Shown here: one piece after another, positions 1 to 6,200 of the stretch
How positions within the stretch are numbered: position 1 is the first letter of the stretch
Layout of the letters: the number at the start of each line of letters is the position of its first letter
Source of the DNA: Halieaceae bacterium
Lineage (GTDB): Bacteria > Pseudomonadota > Gammaproteobacteria > Pseudomonadales > Halieaceae
Direction of reading: 5' to 3'
NCBI GenBank assembly: GCA_003523185.1
Contig: DPGN01000017.1
Span: 1-15,245 of the forward strand
Length of the DNA stretch: 15,245 nt
The notes under the pieces: model-generated
Told to the model about the DNA's origin: nothing
What the model saw: the letters and a program-made list of their open reading frames with translations, nothing else
Database searches by the model: none
Position numbers and translations under genes: made by a program

Positions 1-222
1 GGCGATGGTATTGGAAACAACGCTGACACGGATGATGACGGCGATGGTATTCCTGACAGCACTGACCCGAATCCTGAGGTGCCCGAGACAGACACTGATG
101 GGGACGGAGTAGCAGATTTTTTCGATGAATACCCCAACGATGCCGCTAACTTCACGGATACAGATGGTGATGGCGTGTATGACTTCTTCGACGCCAACCC
201 CGCAGACGCCTCGAACGCCAAG
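1..222 (+). repeat. TSP type-3-like calcium-binding repeats in the giant protein
   Basis: Three successive DxDxDGxxD-type motifs are visible: DTDDDGDGIPD near base 25, DTDGDGVADFFD from 91 and DTDGDGVYDFFD from 157, separated by short Pro/Asn spacers. This is the calcium-binding thrombospondin type-3 pattern, common as a stalk in bacterial surface proteins. The array runs off the left edge, so its full size is unknown. Confidence 0.85.
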
Positions 223-3200
223 GCTATTCGCTTCTCTTTCGATAATGTAGACAAGGCGGGCGTATCGGAGAGCTTGCCTGATCCCCAGTCCACAGTAGAC
301 GCAAGGGAATTCAATTGGCGGAGCCAGATTGCGGGGTTGATAGAAGCGGTGGGTAGCTTCTTGTTTGCCCAAACTAGTATTGCGGAGGATGTGGGACCCG
401 ATCTGACGTCAGAGCTTGACTCAGTGACGAATCTCATTACCTGGGATGAGCAGGGCTTTGTTCTTCAAGATACCATTGAATCCAACGAGAGCATGTTTGT
501 TGCGGAGTCTGTGCTGACTCCTAACGGTGAATTCGTCTATTTGCTGACATCGCCCTCGATGCAACAAGCTCTGAGTGACGGTGGTCGACTTGAGTTGCAA
601 GTTGATTCTTGCCAGCTCTACAAGGTTGACGTTAAGACAGGTAAATTCAGCTGTTTGCTGGATGAGAATGACCCCGAAATTAACTCGGTACTCAAAAATT
701 CTGTGTGGCGAGATGACTTCCTTCGCGCGGGTATCAGTTTCCGAGCGGACGGTGTCGGAGTTCTCGAGTCTTCTCAAGGTCCGATGGTCCTCTACACAGA
801 CGGTACCTATGATCTCTTTAGTGAAACCCTGAGGGAGGCCCCCGAGGGCTTCGTCAGAGACGTCGGCACTATTGTCTGGTTGGACGATAGCCACATCGGC
901 ATTTCTACATCGTTTTTCCCTGAAGGGGGCGGTGGAACAACATCGTATTGGACGGCCTTTAATTTAGTATCAGGTGAGGAAGTCGATGAGATTGAGGGTA
1001 CTGATTTCCGAGTTGTCGTTCATGACGGGTCGATCTATACCAGCGATGGTCGTGTCACCTGGACAGGCACTGAGTTCCAGTCGGATGGACAGGGCTACGC
1101 CGCTATTCAAGATATCTATGGGAACCTGTGGGACAAGGGTGGTGTTTATGGACTGACCCTAGTCGATGAGGCGCGCGGCCTTTCGCTGAGTTTGGGTGAA
1201 GAGGGAACCGAAGGGCCTAACATCTACCTTGGTAGTGGGACCGGTACGGGCATCGCGTATCGTGATTTTGCGTTCGACGATTACTGGGTGCTAAACAAGT
1301 ATTCTCGCAAGGCGTCAGATACGATTACGTCTGTTATGGGAGTGGCTTACGACCCGAATGAGCCTCTCTTCATTGACCTTGAGGCGCCAAACGGCGCGCT
1401 GATAAAGCTGACCGACCCAGACCTTTGGTACTACTTGCGATCAGGCAATGAGACTGATGACGTGGTGATCAGTTATCAAGTGACACTGGATGATGGTGAA
1501 TCTGAAAGCCGCGTTGCCGGCTTTCCTATTGAAGCTATCGAGAGCTTTGCGGCGTTCGACCCCACTATCTATGACGCGTCTAGTTACGAGAACGGGTACG
1601 AGATCCTTCAGGAAAATGGTGAGGGAATTGCCCTTGAGGGTCCCAATCCGGAGGCGGAAGAACAGAGCTTCTGTTTGTTCAATACGCTAACGCAGCAGCA
1701 ACAATGTGCGGCGCTGTCTGAGTACTCAATTTTAAGAACGGATCTGGAAAACATAAGGAATAACAGCGAGCGTCACTACGACTCTAGCTCTTACGCGTGT
1801 CCTGATAACTCCTGCCAAGCCATGCCTGGTATTCAGAACGTGGTCTTTGGTGGTGAAGGCCTACTGGTATTCTTCAAGGACAGCTCGGATAACCAATACT
1901 ACAAAGCCTCGGCTGATCTCGAGACATTCATGATCGATGGTGACACTGCGCTTACCATAACGCCTGTCGTTAACGGTGCGGGCGAGAGTGAAATTGTTGC
2001 GAGCACGGCGTCCCTGGTTGACGACATCCAGCGCGAGGTCGATGTCTCCCGACTGAGTCCTTTCGACTACGATTTTGACACAAACCAAGTGGTCATTAAC
2101 TTCGGAGTTGCACTGTCAGAGTTGGTCGAACTTCCCAATATCCGCGTGGTGTTAGACAGCAGTGATGAGGCAGTCGAGGTTACATCCCGCAGCAAATCAG
2201 ATGCTTCCACGGATGATGAGACAACTGTCGAGTATCAGTTGGCCGAATCTGCTTTGGCCTTGTCGGGTGCTGCTACCGTTGACCTGACAGGGGCCTTCTT
2301 CTTCGTTAAGGATTCGCCCCTGAGATATGGTTGGGACGATACCGGCTCGGTGACGCTTGGCGACTCGACTGATACTGGTGGCTCGGGTGATACGGGTGGC
2401 GGTACCGGTACCGGTGGCTCGGGCGATACTGGCACAGGTGGCTCCGGCGACACGGGTGGTGATACCGGCGGTTCGGGTGATACTGGCACAGGAGGTTCAG
2501 GCGATACGGGCGGTGATACCGGTGGCTCAGGCGATACGGGTGGTGATACCGGTGGCTCAGGCGATACGGGCGGTGATACCGGCGGCTCAGGCGATACGGG
2601 CGGTGATAGCGGTGGCTCGGGTGATACGGGCGGTGATACCGGGGGATCAACAAATGCCCCTCCGACGCTTGCAATTGACTCCTCGGTAGCGGTTACAGAG
2701 GGAAGTGTTCAAGTCGCTGAAGCCACTGTTGCTGATGCTGATGGTGATGCACTCAGCTTGTCACTATCGGGGTCAGACGCCAGCCTCTTCGAGATTTCAG
2801 ATTCAGGCGAGATTTCGTTCCTTGTGGCGCCAGATTTCGAGGCTCCTGGTGACGCCAATGCCGACAATATTTATGGTTTCGACGTTTCTGTAACCGATGG
2901 TACCGCCGCAGTTTCCACTGCCGTGGAGGTGACGGTAGTCAATGTGAACGAGAGACCAGCCATTGAGTCAGTGAATGCTGCGGCACCTGTCGTGGGCTTT
3001 AACCGTGTTTCTGTGGCTGAGGCTCAAACGACAGCCTTTAGTCTTACGGCGACGGATCCCGATGGCGATGGCTTGACCTTCACGCTTGGTGGTGCTGACG
3101 GAGCACTGTTTAGCGTTAGTGACTCTGGTGTCGTCACCTTCAATGAGGCGCCTGACTACGAAGCACCCGCCGATAGCGATTCAGACGGCGTTTATGCAGT

Positions 3201-6200
3201 GTCCGCATCGGTTTCGGATGGCAGTCTTAGCGATACCGTTTCGGTGCTAATCACCGTTGTGGACGCGGAAGAGTTGGCTTCCGGCATCTTGATTGATGGT
3301 TACTTAGCGGGATCGACCGTATTCCAAGACATCAACAACAATGGTTTGGTGGACGGCGACGAGCCGTCAACGACCACAGATGTTTTGGGGAACTTCAGTT
3401 TGACGTTGAGTTCTTCGTCACCTGATGCGCGAATACGGGTTATTAACAGTGGCTTCGATATTGGTGCGAACGACACATTAGGCGCCATGCTGGATATCAG
3501 TCCAAATGCCTCAGGCTCGTTCATCATGACACCTGCATCGACTGTTGCAGCGAGGATGCTCTCCTATCAGGCACTGCTTAACCAAGCCGAGGCTGAGTCC
3601 ATCATTGCCGATTCATTGGGATTAACACTCGCTGACGCGCCCGAGAATTCACTCTTCGGTTATGACCCATTGACGAAACTTGGGAGTTCAGACACAACCA
3701 CTGCGATGGAAGCGAGAGCGGTTGTAGCGTCGAATCAATTCTTGATGGCCAGCGCGAACGTCGTGGGAGCCGCGTCGGCGTATACTGCAGAGCGGGCGTT
3801 AGCTGGCATACAAGCAGAGCTTCAGAGTCTTGTTTCCGGCGATGGCTTGGGGGGCACTGTAGCGCTCAGCATTGATGATTACAGCCCTGTCAAAGCTGTA
3901 GGGCATAGCGCATACATGGATGCGGTTGCCGAGGAATTGTCGCTCGGTAAGCCAGCCGTTGATGCAGTGCGCCTCGACTATTCCGGTGTGCAGATTGTTG
4001 ATTATATCGATGGAGCGATTGCCAATACGCACTATCTCTACCCAACAAGCAGCAACGGAACACTGGATATTTCAGTCGTTGCGCCTCTGGATCTGAGTAA
4101 TCTCTACGATCTCGTCGGTTCAGCTGCCAACGGTACGGCGCCTGCCATTCGGTTTACCTTGAACTCGATTCCCAACGCGGGGAGTAGTGGTCAGGCAACC
4201 ATAACCACACGCATCTTTGACGGTGCAGACGCGACGCGGGATACAGGTGAGCGGGTTATCAGTGCCTCTGCCGTTATTGATTGGGTTTCGGATGGAGCGA
4301 CGGTTACGCTGACGGCACCAGTTCAAGACGCAACGGTCACCTTGGTCGATGAGAGCGGTGTAGGCATCTCGCGCGTCTTCCGAAACGAAGACACGGATGT
4401 TCTTACCTTTACTGAATCAGGTCCAGATACGCCGGCTACTTTGGAACTCAAGCTTACGTCGTATATCAGTCGTAACCTAGCCAAAGTGGGTCTTGATCCA
4501 GCGGGTTACTTCGATGCGGATGATTATTTCCTAGACATCGATGTCTCAGGCCTTGAGATGCGGGACGCAGTTGATCAGGTCTTTACCAACGTGACGGGTC
4601 AATTCACGTTGGCGGAAGACCCTGCCATTGCAATCTACCCACTCGATGGATTGGTCGGTGAGGGGAATGCCTCCGCGGTCGCAAACTTTGCGTTAAGCCG
4701 CGCTTCCACATCGGAAGTAACGGCGACCTATACGTTGTCCAGCGGCTCTGCAACACAGGGCGCTGACTTTGACGGGTCTACGGGTGCGCTTACGTTTGCA
4801 GCCGGTGAGACTCGTGCGACGGCTGCCATTCAACCGATTAGCGATAATCTGTCGGATGAGGGTAGCGAAACCATCGTTGTTTCAGTGTCTTCAGCGACCG
4901 GTGCTTCAGCGGTATCACAAGCGGCTTCCGTGATTTTGGTAGACAGCAAAGAGCTCGCCGACAATGCGTCAGCCCGTGCGTCACTGGCAGCAAAAGCCGC
5001 GAGTAACGTAGCAACTGATCTCTCCGGTTGGTTTGCGGCTTACTTAGGCGAGACTGACTCTAATATTGCGGGCATCAATGGCAGCTACGCTGATTACTTG
5101 GTGAACGGGAAAGGCATCACGGATCTCAATGCTTGGGCTGCGACTTACATAGAGGACAAGACGTCAGCGTTTGCCCCGTTGATCACAGTTTTCGTTGATG
5201 CGCTTGATGAAAATATCGATGGCTTTGTAGCGGCGGACGGCACAGGTAGTGACTTAGCCATTGCCGTGACCAAAGTCATGACCGGTGTTAAGTACATCGA
5301 CTACGCGACGATTCTTAATGGTGAGGCGATTAACGACGATGGTTCGCTCGCGGTAACTCAAGAGGTATTGGGCACAACCATCGCGTCAGCTATGGCCTCC
5401 GCAAGCTCACTGGTTGCCGACACCATTGGCGATCCCCTGGGTAATGATACGCGCTCTAACTTCCCTGATGCGAACATCATCATTTTGACAACAGGTGATG
5501 ACGATGAGAGCGGCACAATTGGTTCTGATCTAATCGCTTCACTGTCAGGAGCTGACACTGTCAATGGCCTTGGCGGTAACGACAAGCTATTGGGTGGCGC
5601 AGGAGTGGACACACTCATTGGTGGTGCTGGAGACGATCACCTCTATGGCTTTGCTGCCAACGACACTCTGACGGGTGGCGAGGGTAATGACAAACTCGTT
5701 GGTGGTTTGGGTGATGACACCATCTCAGGTGGTCCGGGTGATGATGAGATTCAGGCTCAGACGGGGAATGACACCATAAGTTCTGGCACTGGAACAGACA
5801 CACTGCTGGGTGGTCTAGACGATGACACGATCACGATTGATGGAGCGGGTGACAAGACGGTTGATGGAGGACCGGGTGCGGACACATTAGTTGTGAGCTA
5901 CGGGTCGATCGCTAGCATACGCGACTTCTCTATCGATACTACGGGTGACTACACATCGCTGACTGATGCTGATGGCAACGTTATTCTTTATAAGAACATC
6001 GAGACCCTGATCATCGGTGGCAATACGTATCGTGGAGCATATGACGGTGTCACCACGACGGGTGAAGTGTTGAACACGTCAGGCACCTATTACGACCCGG
6101 GTACAGCGCCATGGCGTCCCGGCGGTGGGTTAACCCAGCTTAACTTCGGTAACAACATTTTATCGAGCGTTTATTTTGATGCTGATAACAATGCTGCCAT

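Noticed and set aside
79..81. GTG at 79 as the start of the giant gene
   Set aside because: The same frame is open to base 1 and the TSP3 repeats continue across it, so the true start lies upstream of the window.
2377..2640. CRISPR-like direct repeats
   Set aside because: The 30-bp units are contiguous with no spacers, stay in frame and encode a Gly/Ser/Asp/Thr linker.
2235..2674. Antisense and alternate-frame open frames over the first repeat linker
   Set aside because: They are Pro/Ser/Val or Arg/Ile-rich shadows caused by the repeat's biased codons, with no start signals or family features.
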